From: an uncultured Bacillota bacterium
GTDB lineage: Bacteria > Bacillota > Clostridia > Christensenellales > QAND01
DNA length: 48,882 bases
NCBI GenBank assembly: GCA_905208455.1
Contig: CAJLPK010000006.1
Span: 1 to 48,882, forward strand
Direction: 5' to 3'
Notes under the pieces: model-generated
The model's database searches: none
The model's input: only the letters and a program-made list of their open reading frames with translations
What the model was told of the DNA's origin: nothing
Shown: positions 8,313 to 16,781 of the stretch, piece after piece
How positions within the stretch are numbered: position 1 is the stretch's first letter
Layout: each line of letters starts with the position of its first letter
Translations under genes and position numbers: made by a program

Positions 8313-9377
8313 TTACACCTCCTGCTGTGCCTTGTGCTTGCGCACGAACCGATAGTTTAGGAAAAATTCACTGCCCAGCACAAAGAACAGAATCGTCCCC
8401 TGTATCAGGTCTGCCAGCGAAGAAGAAACCTGCAGGGCCGTCTGAATATAATCGCCGCCCTGCAGCAAAATGGCGAACAGCAGCGATACGATGACAATCG
8501 CCGGCGCAGACAGCTTGCTCAGCCAGGTGGTGATGATGGCGGTAAAGCCCAGCCCGCCGGAAAGCTGGTTGGTCAGCGAATGCTCTATGCCGGAGGCCTG
8601 CACCGTGCCCGCAATGCCGCACAGGCCGCCGGAAATCAAAATCGCAATCAGCATCACCTTGGTGGGGCTCATGCCTGCATAGCGCGCCGTCGTGTCGCTT
8701 TCGCCTACCACCGCAATCTCATACCCCAGCTTGCTCTGCTTGAACATCACATACACTACGCCGACCAGCAGCAGCGCAAGGATCCATCCGATATGGATGC
8801 CAAAGACCTCCGGCAGTACGGCGTTGTCTGAAAAATACGGCATGCGGGGAAACCCGCCCCCCTTTGGGTCCTTCCACGGCCCGTATTGCAGATAGGTAAT
8901 CCATGTGGTCGCGATATAGTTCATCATCAGGGTTACCAGCGTCTCGCTCGTATGCCATTTCGCTTTGAGCAGCGCCGGGATCATCGCCCACAGGCCGCCG
9001 CATAAAAACCCGGCCAGCAGCATCATGGGAATCAGCAAAAGCGCCGGCGCCTCCGGGAAGCTGAACGCCACCCAGGCCGCCCCAAACGCCCCCATGTAAA
9101 ACTGCCCCTCTGCGCCGATGTTCCAAAACTTCATCTTAAAGGCTACCGCAATGCCCAGCGAAAGGATGACCAGCGGAATGGTCTTGTTGATGGTCTCCTG
9201 AAAGCGGTACGCTGTGCCCGTCGCCCCTTCGATCATCTTGGCATACACTTCAAAGGGGTTCAGCCCCAAAAACACCATGATGACTGCCGTTGCGCCCAGC
9301 GCCGCCGCCACCGCCAGCAGGCGGGTCGCCAGCTCGCGCTTTTTGGATGGCTCCTCTTTTTTTACGATGTTCAGCAT
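8313..9377 (-). CDS. Nucleoside ABC transporter permease 1 (YufP-like)
   Basis: Membrane subunit of 354 residues in the BPD_transp_2 family. A basic N-terminus (NIVKKEEPSKKRELATR) leads into about ten helices; GNIGAEGQFYMGA-like sequence (WNIGAEGQFYMG, near residue 105) and the long loop with ATTWITYLQYGPWKDPKGGG are typical of the first permease of BMP-type importers. ATG 9377 overlaps the ATPase stop by seven bases (9371-9377), so it is translationally coupled. The longer reading frame upstream is antisense-like sequence inside the ATPase gene and is rejected. Confidence 0.92.
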   Translation of the reverse strand: MLNIVKKEEPSKKRELATRLLAVAAALGATAVIMVFLGLNPFEVYAKMIEGATGTAYRFQETINKTIPLVILSLGIAVAFKMKFWNIGAEGQFYMGAFGAAWVAFSFPEAPALLLIPMMLLAGFLCGGLWAMIPALLKAKWHTSETLVTLMMNYIATTWITYLQYGPWKDPKGGGFPRMPYFSDNAVLPEVFGIHIGWILALLLVGVVYVMFKQSKLGYEIAVVGESDTTARYAGMSPTKVMLIAILISGGLCGIAGTVQASGIEHSLTNQLSGGLGFTAIITTWLSKLSAPAIVIVSLLFAILLQGGDYIQTALQVSSSLADLIQGTILFFVLGSEFFLNYRFVRKHKAQQEV

Positions 9378-10906
9378 GCCTTCACCTCTTCCATCGGATG
9401 GCCCAGCATCAGCAGGCCCACATCCTCCTTTGTCACCTCTTTGGGGTCTACAATGCCCATCAGCGTCCCGTCGTGGATCACCATCAGCCGGTCGCACAGG
9501 CCCAGCAGCACATCCAGATCCTCCCCGATAAACAGGATACCCACGCCCTTTTGCTTTTGCTGATTCAAAATGTCATAGATGTTGTACGAGGCGCCAATAT
9601 CCAGCCCGCGCACCGGGTACGCCGTGATGATCAGCTGCGGGTTCATATCGATTTCCCGCCCCAAAAGCACCTTTTGGATGTTGCCGCCGGACAGTTTTTT
9701 TACGATATGATGGACCGACGGCGTATCGATCCGGAATTTTTCCACAATGTGCTCGGCGCGCTCCTTGCCCGCCTTTCTGTCCACAAACGGCGATTTCCCC
9801 TGGTGGAAGGTTTTGAGCAGTACGTTGTCCACAATATCCATCCCGGCCACCAGGCCCATGCCCAGCCGGTCCTCCGGGATAAAGCTCATGCTGATGCCCT
9901 TTTGGATGATTTTGGCAGGCGTCATCCCCAGGATGGATTCCCCCTTAAAAATCACCTCGCCGGACTTCGCCTTATACAGCCCTGCGATCAGTTCGCACAG
10001 CTCCTTCTGCCCGCTGCCCGCAATGCCGGCCACGCCCAGGATCTCGCCGGTATTCAGCGTAAAGGACATCTGGCTGATGACCTCCCGCCCCTCGGCGTTT
10101 TTCGCCGTTAAGCCCTTTACCTCCAGCAGCGGCCGCCGGCGCTCGCTGTCCACCGGCGCTCGCTCAATATCCAGGCTCACGGCCCGCCCTACCATCATCT
10201 CCGTCAACTGGCGCGGGTCTGTCTCGCTGGTTTTCACAGTGCCGATGGTCTCGCCCTTGCGCAGCACCGTCACCCGGTCGCTGATCTCCATCACTTCGTT
10301 CATCTTGTGTGTGATGATGATAATGCTGCAGCCTTCCTGCTTCATGTTGCGCAGAATATCAAACAGCTTGGTGATCTCCTGCGGCGTCAGCACAGCCGTC
10401 GGTTCATCCAGGATCAAGATGTCCGCCCCGCGGTACAGCACCTTTAGGATCTCCACCGTCTGCTTTTCGCTCACGGACATATTGTAAATCTTCTTATCCG
10501 GGTCCACGATCAGCCCGTATTTTTCCTCGATGCGCTGGATCTCCCTTGTCAGTTCCTTTTGCTTTATGAAAAAGCCGGCCTTTTCCTTTCCGGCTACAAT
10601 ATTCTCCTTTGCAGTCAGCACATCCACCAATTTGAAGTGCTGGTGTACCATTCCGATGCCCGCGCGGATGGCCTCCGCCGGCTCAGAAAACGAAACGGCC
10701 TTGCCATCCAGATAAATTTCGCCTGCATCCGGCGAATAAATGCCGGAAAGCATATTCATCAGCGTGCTTTTGCCGGAACCGTTTTCCCCCAAAAGCGCAT
10801 GGATCTCTCCCTTTTCCACCGAAAGGTTGATGTTGTGGTTTGCCACTACCGGGCCAAACGATTTACAAATGCCTCTTAACTCGATGTATGCCGGATGGTC
10901 CGCCAT
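9371..10906 (-). CDS. Nucleoside ABC transporter ATPase, two fused domains (YufO-like)
   Basis: ATPase of 511 residues with two tandem nucleotide-binding domains, as in sugar and nucleoside importers. Domain 1 has Walker A GENGSGKST, signature VSVSEKQ-type (MSVSEKQTVEI) and Walker B ILILDEPTAVLTP. Domain 2 has a degenerate Walker A (AGIAGSGQKE), a canonical LSGGNIQK signature, and a Walker B region reading ITAYPVRGLDIGA, lacking the usual acidic pair; degeneracy of one site is common in this family. The start ATG 10906 has AGGAGG seven bases before it. It is preceded by a hairpin and the binding-protein gene and followed by two overlapping or abutting permease genes. Confidence 0.93.
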   Translation of the reverse strand: MADHPAYIELRGICKSFGPVVANHNINLSVEKGEIHALLGENGSGKSTLMNMLSGIYSPDAGEIYLDGKAVSFSEPAEAIRAGIGMVHQHFKLVDVLTAKENIVAGKEKAGFFIKQKELTREIQRIEEKYGLIVDPDKKIYNMSVSEKQTVEILKVLYRGADILILDEPTAVLTPQEITKLFDILRNMKQEGCSIIIITHKMNEVMEISDRVTVLRKGETIGTVKTSETDPRQLTEMMVGRAVSLDIERAPVDSERRRPLLEVKGLTAKNAEGREVISQMSFTLNTGEILGVAGIAGSGQKELCELIAGLYKAKSGEVIFKGESILGMTPAKIIQKGISMSFIPEDRLGMGLVAGMDIVDNVLLKTFHQGKSPFVDRKAGKERAEHIVEKFRIDTPSVHHIVKKLSGGNIQKVLLGREIDMNPQLIITAYPVRGLDIGASYNIYDILNQQKQKGVGILFIGEDLDVLLGLCDRLMVIHDGTLMGIVDPKEVTKEDVGLLMLGHPMEEVKAC

Positions 10907-10946
10907 TGCCTGCCTCCTATCCTGAAATGCCGAGAAAAGGAAGGAA

Positions 10947-10972
10947 GAGCACTCCCGTCCCGGGGAATGCTC
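10947..10972 (-). other. Intercistronic hairpin between binding protein and ATPase genes
   Basis: Stem GAGCA/TGCTC and CCCG/CGGG around a small loop, followed on the minus strand by a mixed CT stretch rather than a clean T run. Placed just after the binding-protein stop, it may protect the upstream message or partly terminate transcription, giving more binding protein than membrane subunits. Confidence 0.5.
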
Positions 10973-10994
10973 TCCTGCTCCTTACCTCGCCGTA

Positions 10995-12137
10995 TTACGA
11001 TTCGGTCTTGGGTACAGAGCCGATTACGCCTTCTACAAACCAATCCATGGACAGCATCTCGTCGTCCGTCATGGCAGCGCCCTCCTGTACCCTTACATTG
11101 CCCTCGTTATCCTTGAGCGGGCCGGCAAAGACATGCTTGCCGTTGTCAATCTCTTCCTGGGCCTTTTGGATGGCTTCCTCGGTGCCCTCTGCGCAGTTTG
11201 CCGACAGCTTATCCAGCTTTACGATGCCCTCGTCCCTATGGCCGTGGCCCCAGTAGTTTTCAGATTTCCAGGTGCCGTCGATGATCTTCTGCACCTGTTC
11301 GGTGTAATAGATGCCCCAATCCCACAGCGGCGCGGTCAGGTACGCATCCGGGCCCTTGGACAGCGTATCGGCATTGTAGCCTACCGCCCACGCGCCCTTT
11401 TCTTGCGCCGCTACCACCGGGCCTGCGCTGTCGCAGTGCTGGCCCAATACGTCGCAGCCGGAATTGAGCAACTCCACCGCCGCCTGCTTTTCGCCGGAAG
11501 GATCAAACCAATTATTGGTCCATTTTACCTCTACCGTCGCATCCGGATTTACCGAGCGCACGCCCAGCGTGAATGCGTTGATGCCGCGGGTCACTTCCGG
11601 CAGCGGCATAGCCGCCACATAGCCGATCTTGTTGCTCTTGGTCTTCAGGCCCGCCGCGATGCCGGACAGATACCGCATCTCATACATGCGCCCGAAATAC
11701 GCGGACATGTTGTCCGCCGTCTTGTATCCAGAGCAGTGGAAGAAGTATACGTCCGGATGCTGCTTGGCTACGTTCAGCGTGAAATCCATAAAGCCATAGC
11801 TGGTGGAAAAGATCACGTTGCAGCCCTGGTCCACCATGTCGTTGAGCGCCTTTTCACAGTCCGCGTTTTCCGGCACGCTCTCCTTGATGATGACCTGGTC
11901 CTCGCTCAGTCCCAGGCTTTCGATCATCTTTTTGCGCCCCTGGTCGTGGGCATAGGAATATCCTTCATCCCCCACTGGCCCTACGTACACAAAGCCGATC
12001 TTCAGATCCTCCTTCGGGATCGCCTTCAGGCTTCTGCCGTCTGCACTGCCCGCGCCGTCTGAGCTGCCGCAAGCCGTCAGCGCAAAGACCATGGCGCAGG
12101 ACAGGATTGCTGCCAGCAGCCGTTTTGTCCTCTTCAT
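10995..12137 (-). CDS. BMP-family nucleoside-binding lipoprotein (PnrA-like)
   Basis: Substrate-binding lipoprotein of 380 residues that feeds the ABC importer encoded next to it. The signal peptide ends at lipobox LTAC with acylated Cys23, followed by a short Gly/Ser/Ala-rich linker. The mature part begins KIGFVYVGPVGDEGYSYAHDQG, which is the PnrA/BMP signature, and contains the nucleoside-site region near VIFSTSYGFMDF. Members of this family bind purine nucleosides (PnrA of Treponema, BmpA). ATG 12137 has GAGGAGAGG upstream. xpt, 60 bases upstream on the same strand, is a purine salvage gene, supporting a purine substrate. Confidence 0.93.
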   Translation of the reverse strand: MKRTKRLLAAILSCAMVFALTACGSSDGAGSADGRSLKAIPKEDLKIGFVYVGPVGDEGYSYAHDQGRKKMIESLGLSEDQVIIKESVPENADCEKALNDMVDQGCNVIFSTSYGFMDFTLNVAKQHPDVYFFHCSGYKTADNMSAYFGRMYEMRYLSGIAAGLKTKSNKIGYVAAMPLPEVTRGINAFTLGVRSVNPDATVEVKWTNNWFDPSGEKQAAVELLNSGCDVLGQHCDSAGPVVAAQEKGAWAVGYNADTLSKGPDAYLTAPLWDWGIYYTEQVQKIIDGTWKSENYWGHGHRDEGIVKLDKLSANCAEGTEEAIQKAQEEIDNGKHVFAGPLKDNEGNVRVQEGAAMTDDEMLSMDWFVEGVIGSVPKTES

Positions 12138-12197
12138 CTCGTCCTCTCCTCTTTTCCTCTTGTAGTTTTGATTGAAAGCAGACGCTCTCCGCCTGCC

Positions 12198-12773
12198 TTA
12201 ATCCCTGAATACAATGCCCGTGTTTACATCCATCCGGTCAATGATGGCCAGCGATTCCACCCGCACGCCCTGCGAGCGGATCAGGCGGCCGCCCTCCTGA
12301 AACCCTTTTTCTACGGCGATGCCGGCCCCCACCAGCGTCGCCCCGGAAGACTGGATCAAACGGCACAGGCCGTTGAGCGCGCTGCCCTTGGCCAAAAAAT
12401 CGTCAATGATAAGCACCCTGTCCTTCTCATTCAAAAACTTTTTGGAAACAATGATGTCATACACTCGCTTATGCGTAAACGATTCCACCTTGGTGGTATA
12501 GACATCGCCGTCGATGTTGGCGCTTTGGGATTTCTTGGCAAACACCACCGGCACATGAAAATACTGGGCCGCCACGCACGCGATGCCAATGCCGGACGCC
12601 TCGATGGTCAGGATCTTGTTCACATGGTCCTTCTCAAACAATCGGTAAAATTCCTGCCCCATCTTGTTGAACAGATCGATATCCATCTGATGATTCAAAA
12701 AGCTGTCTACCTTCAGGATGCTGCCCTCCTTGAGCCTGCCATCCTTTACAATGCGTTGCTTGAGCTCTTCCAT
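12198..12773 (-). CDS. xpt: Xanthine phosphoribosyltransferase
   Basis: Converts xanthine (and poorly guanine) with PRPP to XMP in purine salvage; 191 residues, like the Bacillus enzyme. It shows the conserved LKVDSFLNHQ-D start, TIEASGI, VVFAKKSQS and the PRPP-binding loop VLIIDDFLAKGSA, then EKGFQEGG and RVESLA. I chose ATG 12773, whose product starts MEELKQRI like family members; a GTG at 12788 would add five residues. It is the first gene of an operon with a BMP-type nucleoside importer, so import and salvage are coupled. No purine riboswitch is recognisable in the leader, unlike Bacillus xpt. Confidence 0.93.
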   Translation of the reverse strand: MEELKQRIVKDGRLKEGSILKVDSFLNHQMDIDLFNKMGQEFYRLFEKDHVNKILTIEASGIGIACVAAQYFHVPVVFAKKSQSANIDGDVYTTKVESFTHKRVYDIIVSKKFLNEKDRVLIIDDFLAKGSALNGLCRLIQSSGATLVGAGIAVEKGFQEGGRLIRSQGVRVESLAIIDRMDVNTGIVFRD

Positions 12774-12824
12774 TGCTTGTCCATCCACCGCCCATCGAAA
12801 AAATAAAAATCCCCTGATTTAATA

Positions 12825-12853
12825 AGGGTACACTAAATCCTATCGATTTTCAA
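12825..12853 (-). promoter_or_regulatory. Weak candidate promoter for xpt operon
   Basis: On the minus strand TTGAAA (12848-12853) precedes TACCCT (12825-12830) by 17 bases. The -10 is poor, so this is tentative. The 70-base leader that follows contains no purine riboswitch core. Confidence 0.25.
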
Positions 12854-12967
12854 TTTATTTTCGCCATTTTTTCGACAATTTCTTTTGCGCTCCTCCCTTT
12901 GCCCCGCGCGTATATAGACATATTTTCAATTCTTCTGCTTACAATGAAAAAGAAAGGGGGATACTGC

Positions 12968-13768
12968 GTGAAAAAACACGATTTTCGACGTTTCATAGAT
13001 TACGGCATCCTGGCGCTCTCGCTGGCCTTGATTGTACAGATCGGCCTGCTTGTTCCCAAGGCAGCCGCCACCATGGCAGGCGGCAGCGATTGGGGGCTGA
13101 GCTTTTCTGAGGACGGAACGCAGCCGCGCGGCAACGCGGATCCAGCCGACCTGGCACAATACGACGCCTTTTTTATGGGCAGCGACGGCCAAAAAGTGCT
13201 GTATCTTACCTTTGACTGCGGCTATGAAAACGGCAACACCGCCGCCATTTTGGATACCTTGAAGGCCCAGCAGGTACCAGCCGCCTTCTTTGTCACCGGC
13301 CATTACCTGGAGCAAAGCCCGGACCTTATTCTCCGCATGGCGGACGAAGGGCATATCGTAGGCAACCATACCTACAGCCATCCGGATATGTCAAAGATCT
13401 CTACACAGGAAGCGCTGCAAAAGGAATTGAGCAAAAACGAGGCCCTGTATCAAGACATCACCGGCCAGCCCATGCCAAAATACTACCGGCCGCCTGCCGG
13501 GAAATACAGCCTTGAAAACCTGCAGCACGCCAAGGCGCTGGGCTACAAGACCATGTTCTGGTCGCTGGCGTATGTGGATTGGCTGCAGGACGATCAGCCT
13601 ACCCGTGACCAGGCCTTTGACAAGCTGCTGCCGCGCACGCACTGCGGGGCGGTCGTCCTGCTGCACAATACCAGCTCCACCAATGCCGATATTCTCAATG
13701 AGCTCATTGAAACCTGGAAACGCGAAGGCTACACCTTTGCCACCCTGGATCAACTGACCTCCCAATGA
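12968..13768 (+). CDS. PdaA-type delta-lactam-biosynthetic de-N-acetylase
   Basis: Extracytoplasmic polysaccharide deacetylase of 266 residues. The PdaA group deacetylates muramic acid in spore cortex precursors so that muramic delta-lactam can form. An N-terminal signal anchor (about 12-34) precedes the NodB domain: motif 1 TFDCGYENG with metal/catalytic Asp83, motif 2 H134-x3-H138 (HTYSH), motif 3 RPPAGKYS, then a conserved FWSLAYVDW and a final LLHNTSS. The second residue of the usual DD pair is Cys84; PdaA has Asn there, so departure from DD fits this subfamily. I chose GTG 12968 because AGAAAGGGGG is seven bases before it. If the assignment is right, the organism makes spores or descends from spore formers. 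Confidence 0.85.
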   Translation: MKKHDFRRFIDYGILALSLALIVQIGLLVPKAAATMAGGSDWGLSFSEDGTQPRGNADPADLAQYDAFFMGSDGQKVLYLTFDCGYENGNTAAILDTLKAQQVPAAFFVTGHYLEQSPDLILRMADEGHIVGNHTYSHPDMSKISTQEALQKELSKNEALYQDITGQPMPKYYRPPAGKYSLENLQHAKALGYKTMFWSLAYVDWLQDDQPTRDQAFDKLLPRTHCGAVVLLHNTSSTNADILNELIETWKREGYTFATLDQLTSQ

Positions 13769-13769
13769 G

Positions 13770-13804
13770 AAAAACGCCTTTTCTGCATGGAAAAGGCGTT
13801 TTTC
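13770..13804 (+). terminator. Terminator of the pdaA-like gene
   Basis: AAAACGCCTTTTC / GAAAAGGCGTTTT stem with a 6-base loop and trailing TTTTTC right after the stop codon. Confidence 0.9.
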
Positions 13805-13907
13805 TTTGTGGGATCCTCTTGCATATCTTCAAAGAAAATGATATTCTTTCATAAATACGGCAGAAATGCCATAATTTTGTCATACTTTTTTTAAGGAGGT
13901 TTCCCAT

Positions 13908-14291
13908 ATGAATGTCATCAAAGAAAAATGGAACATGATTTGTATCGCACTGTATGCGGTGACTGTCGTCTGCCTGCTTTTGCCGGCTTACAGCGCCTTC
14001 GGGTTCGGGGTCAGCGCATTTACCGTGCTGTTTCAGGCCAGCTTTGGCGCCATCGTGCTGTTTTTGGTGCCCGTGGGCGGCTTGGTTTTCTCCATCGTCA
14101 CCAGGGAAAAGAAAAACTACCTGATCCACATGATTCTTTTCATCGTCGGTCTTATTTTGGTTCTGATTTCCAAATCCATCCTGGCCGGTGAATACGGCGC
14201 GCTCCTCAACCTCGGCTTTGGCAGCATTCTGACCATCCTCTGCGATGTGGCAGGCGCTGTGGCGGCCTTCTTGTGCATGGGCAGCAAATAA
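13908..14291 (+). CDS. Four-helix membrane protein, function unknown
   Basis: A 127-residue hydrophobic protein with four predicted membrane helices (about residues 9-28, 34-58, 68-88 and 98-122) and a short cytoplasmic N-terminus (NVIKEKWNM). Only short polar loops are present, including the basic TREKKNY between helices 2 and 3. AAGGAGG at 13893-13899 fixes ATG 13908. It lies between two polysaccharide deacetylase genes with its own terminator. I do not recognise the family, and there are no motifs suggesting transport or catalysis. Confidence 0.8.
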   Translation: MNVIKEKWNMICIALYAVTVVCLLLPAYSAFGFGVSAFTVLFQASFGAIVLFLVPVGGLVFSIVTREKKNYLIHMILFIVGLILVLISKSILAGEYGALLNLGFGSILTILCDVAGAVAAFLCMGSK

Positions 14292-14301
14292 GAAAGCAAG
14301 C

Positions 14302-14327
14302 AAAAAAGGGGCCTTTGCCCCTTTTTT
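14302..14327. terminator. Bidirectional terminator
   Basis: AAAAAAGGGGC / GCCCCTTTTTT hairpin between the four-helix protein (plus) and a deacetylase gene (minus), whose stop it abuts. Confidence 0.9.
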
Positions 14328-15186
14328 ATTTTGCCCCCTCTCCCAACGCCCTTTGCATGAAGGTTTCCGTGCTCACCCCGCTCGGCCGGTTATACCGTCC
14401 CAGCTGCCACAGGCAGTCCGGGTCCTTTGTAATATAGTTCGGCTTTTCCCGGCAGGACAGCGACGCGCAGAATCCCAGGTCTTTCAGCACTGGCTCGGAT
14501 TCTGCGGAAATCGCGCCGTACGGATACGCATACACCTTTGCCTGTATCCCGCACTCTGCCAGCAGCGCCAGGCAGCGCTCCGTGTCCGCCCGAAACAGCG
14601 CCTGGTACTGTCCTGTGGATTCCCCCTTGTTTTTGGCGGAGCCCTTCCTTTCCTGCTGCCCATGCATGTCATAGCTGTGCGCTCCAATTTCCACCCATTC
14701 AGACTGTGCCAGTTCCGCGATGCGCTGTTTTTTTAGGTAGGCGTAATTTGGGTTTTCATCATCTTCCTTTTCCGCCTGCTCGGTATAGGCGCCTACAATG
14801 GAAATCGTCGCCTTCATCTCATATTTTTCCAGCAGCGGAAGCACATAGGTCAGGTTATTTAAGTATCCGTCATCAAAGGTCAGTACAACCGGCTTTTCCG
14901 GCAGCGGTATATCTTTATACACGTAATCGGCCAGCTGCTGGATGGATACTGTTGTATATCCATGGTCCTTCAAATACTTCATATCCTGTTCCAGCGTATC
15001 CGGAGACAATACATGCATCCCCGCTCTCTGCGGGTCCTTCAAAATACTATGATACATCAAAATGCTGACCGGGACGCCCTCCTGCTTTGCCTCTGCTGCA
15101 TAGCCCACTGCAAAATGCGCCGTAGCTGCCGCAGCCATGCAAAGGACCGTCAGGATACCCGTCGCCTTTATCCAAAGCTTTTTCAT
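14326..15186 (-). CDS. Secreted polysaccharide deacetylase
   Basis: NodB-fold deacetylase of 286 residues with an N-terminal signal peptide or anchor (about 5-31). It begins with LMYHSI (44-48), the usual opening of this group, and has TFDDG with Asp105/Asp106, then HSYDMH as the metal-binding histidine motif, and the AYPYG motif near residue 216. The subfamily includes cell-wall or exopolysaccharide N-deacetylases such as PgaB-like and YadE-like enzymes; the substrate cannot be read from sequence. ATG 15186 has GGGAGGG just upstream; the ATG at 15204 has no ribosome site. Convergent with the four-helix protein gene. Confidence 0.88.
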   Translation of the reverse strand: MKKLWIKATGILTVLCMAAAATAHFAVGYAAEAKQEGVPVSILMYHSILKDPQRAGMHVLSPDTLEQDMKYLKDHGYTTVSIQQLADYVYKDIPLPEKPVVLTFDDGYLNNLTYVLPLLEKYEMKATISIVGAYTEQAEKEDDENPNYAYLKKQRIAELAQSEWVEIGAHSYDMHGQQERKGSAKNKGESTGQYQALFRADTERCLALLAECGIQAKVYAYPYGAISAESEPVLKDLGFCASLSCREKPNYITKDPDCLWQLGRYNRPSGVSTETFMQRALGEGAK

Positions 15187-15240
15187 CTTTCCCTCCCTCG
15201 TCATCCTATGCAGCCCGCCTTCAAACCTGTCGAAAAAATA

Positions 15241-15270
15241 AAAAAAGAGCGGAAATTTCCGCTCTTTTTT
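15241..15270. terminator. Terminator of metNIQ
   Basis: A perfect 30-base palindrome (AAAAAAGAGCGGAAA and its complement) lying 6 bases beyond the metQ stop, with T runs usable on either strand. Confidence 0.9.
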
Positions 15271-15275
15271 CCTCC

Positions 15276-16076
15276 TTAAAATACCGGTACCACAGAGCCC
15301 TGATATTTTTCTTCCATAAAGGCCTTTGTCTCCTCGCTGGTCAGCACCTCGATCAGCGTTTTAATCTCTTCCCGGTTTTCCTCTCCGTTGCGTACCGCCA
15401 CGATGTTGGCATACGTCTTGCCGGCCAGAGAATCCTCTGCCTCCATCGCCAGGCCGTCCGTTTTGGCGTTTAGGCCTGCCTGCAGGGCATAGTTGCCGTT
15501 GATCACTGCCATATCCAAATCCTGCAGGGACCGCGCCAGCTGCGCTGCGTCGATCTCCATGATCTCCAGGTTTTTCGGATTCTCCACAATATCCAGCTTG
15601 GTCGCGTTGAGGTCTGCGCCCTCCTTGAGCTTGATCAGCCCCTGGTCCTGCAGCAACAGCAGCGCGCGCGCTTCGTTGGTAGCGTCGTTGGGCACACCGA
15701 TCTGCGCGCCCTCCTTCAAGTCTGCCACCGCCTTGGTCTTTCCCGGGAATAAGGCCAGCGGCTCATAGTGGATATAGGCAGCCGTTTTCAGGTCCGTGCC
15801 GTTCTTTTCATTGAAATCCACCAAATACGGCTCATGCTGAAAATAGTTGGCGTCAATGTCTCCATTGGCCAGCGCCTGGTTGATCAGCGGATAATCGGTA
15901 AACTCCACAATCTCCATTTCTATGCCGCGGTTTGCCATCTCCTCCTGAATGGATTCCAGAATCTCCGCATGCGGCGAAGGCGTTGCGCCTACCTTCAGCG
16001 TCTTTTTGCCGCCGCAGCCTGCCAGCGGAAATACCAGCAAGGCCGCCATCGCTAAAAACAATGCGATTTTTTTCAT
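15276..16076 (-). CDS. metQ: Methionine-binding lipoprotein MetQ
   Basis: Substrate-binding lipoprotein of 266 residues for the MetNIQ importer. The signal peptide ends at FPLAGC with Cys21 as lipid anchor. The mature protein starts KTLKVGATPSPHAEIL and includes FTDYPLINQAL and ANYFQHEPYL, the NlpA/MetQ signature. ATG 16076 is preceded by GAGAGGAG. It is last in metN-metI-metQ, 36 bases after metI. Related proteins can also bind S-methyl-cysteine or D-methionine. Confidence 0.94.
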   Translation of the reverse strand: MKKIALFLAMAALLVFPLAGCGGKKTLKVGATPSPHAEILESIQEEMANRGIEMEIVEFTDYPLINQALANGDIDANYFQHEPYLVDFNEKNGTDLKTAAYIHYEPLALFPGKTKAVADLKEGAQIGVPNDATNEARALLLLQDQGLIKLKEGADLNATKLDIVENPKNLEIMEIDAAQLARSLQDLDMAVINGNYALQAGLNAKTDGLAMEAEDSLAGKTYANIVAVRNGEENREEIKTLIEVLTSEETKAFMEEKYQGSVVPVF

Positions 16077-16112
16077 TTTTCTCCTCTCCCTTTTTGTTGA
16101 AATATTCATAAA

Positions 16113-16781
16113 TCACTTTCTGTGATCTATCCTCTTTGCCACCGCGTTGCCCAGCGCCTGGATCACCTGCACCAGCAGCACCAAAATCACCAGCGTCAGC
16201 AGCAGCACATCGGTCTGGTATCTATGATACCCGTATTTGATGGCCAGATCTCCCAGCCCGCCGCCGCCCACAGCGCCAGCCATGGCGGAATAGCCCAGTA
16301 TGGTGGTCAGCGCAATCGCCGCTCCCGTCACCAGGCTGGGCACGGATTCCTTGAGCAGCACCTTGGTTACAATCTGCCACGGGCTGGCGCCCATGGCCTG
16401 GGCCGCCTCTACCACGCCGGCATCCACCTCCAAAAGCGAGGATTCCACCATGCGCGCAATAAACGGCGCCGCCCCTACAATCAGCGGCACAATGGTCGCC
16501 GTCGCCCCGATGCTCGTCCCCGCTACCAAACGGGTAAAGGGAATCAGCACAATGATAAGGATCAAAAACGGCACAGACCGCATCACGTTGACAATCGTGC
16601 CCAGCACCGCATTGGTCTTAGGGGCCGGGCAAATGCCGTCCCTGCGTGTCATTACCAAAATGACGCCCAGCGGAATGCCGATTAAATACGCAATGGCCGT
16701 GGATACCAGCGTCATATACAGCGTATCCAGCGTGCCCTCCAGCAGCAGCTGAGAAAGCTGCGCAAAGCTCATGCCGCTCAT
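16113..16781 (-). CDS. metI: Methionine ABC transporter permease MetI
   Basis: Permease of 222 residues with five or six helices, BPD_transp_1 family. It has SVPFLILIIVLIPFTR and the EAA-type coupling motif EAAQAMGASPWQIVTKVLL facing the ATPase, and GYSAMAGAVGGGGLGDLA near the end, all typical of MetI. The start ATG 16781 overlaps the metN stop by four bases. Confidence 0.94.
   Translation of the reverse strand: MSGMSFAQLSQLLLEGTLDTLYMTLVSTAIAYLIGIPLGVILVMTRRDGICPAPKTNAVLGTIVNVMRSVPFLILIIVLIPFTRLVAGTSIGATATIVPLIVGAAPFIARMVESSLLEVDAGVVEAAQAMGASPWQIVTKVLLKESVPSLVTGAAIALTTILGYSAMAGAVGGGGLGDLAIKYGYHRYQTDVLLLTLVILVLLVQVIQALGNAVAKRIDHRK

Noticed and set aside
12774..12967. Possible purine riboswitch upstream of xpt
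   Set aside because: I searched by eye for the conserved loop and junction bases and did not see them; AT-rich sequence only.
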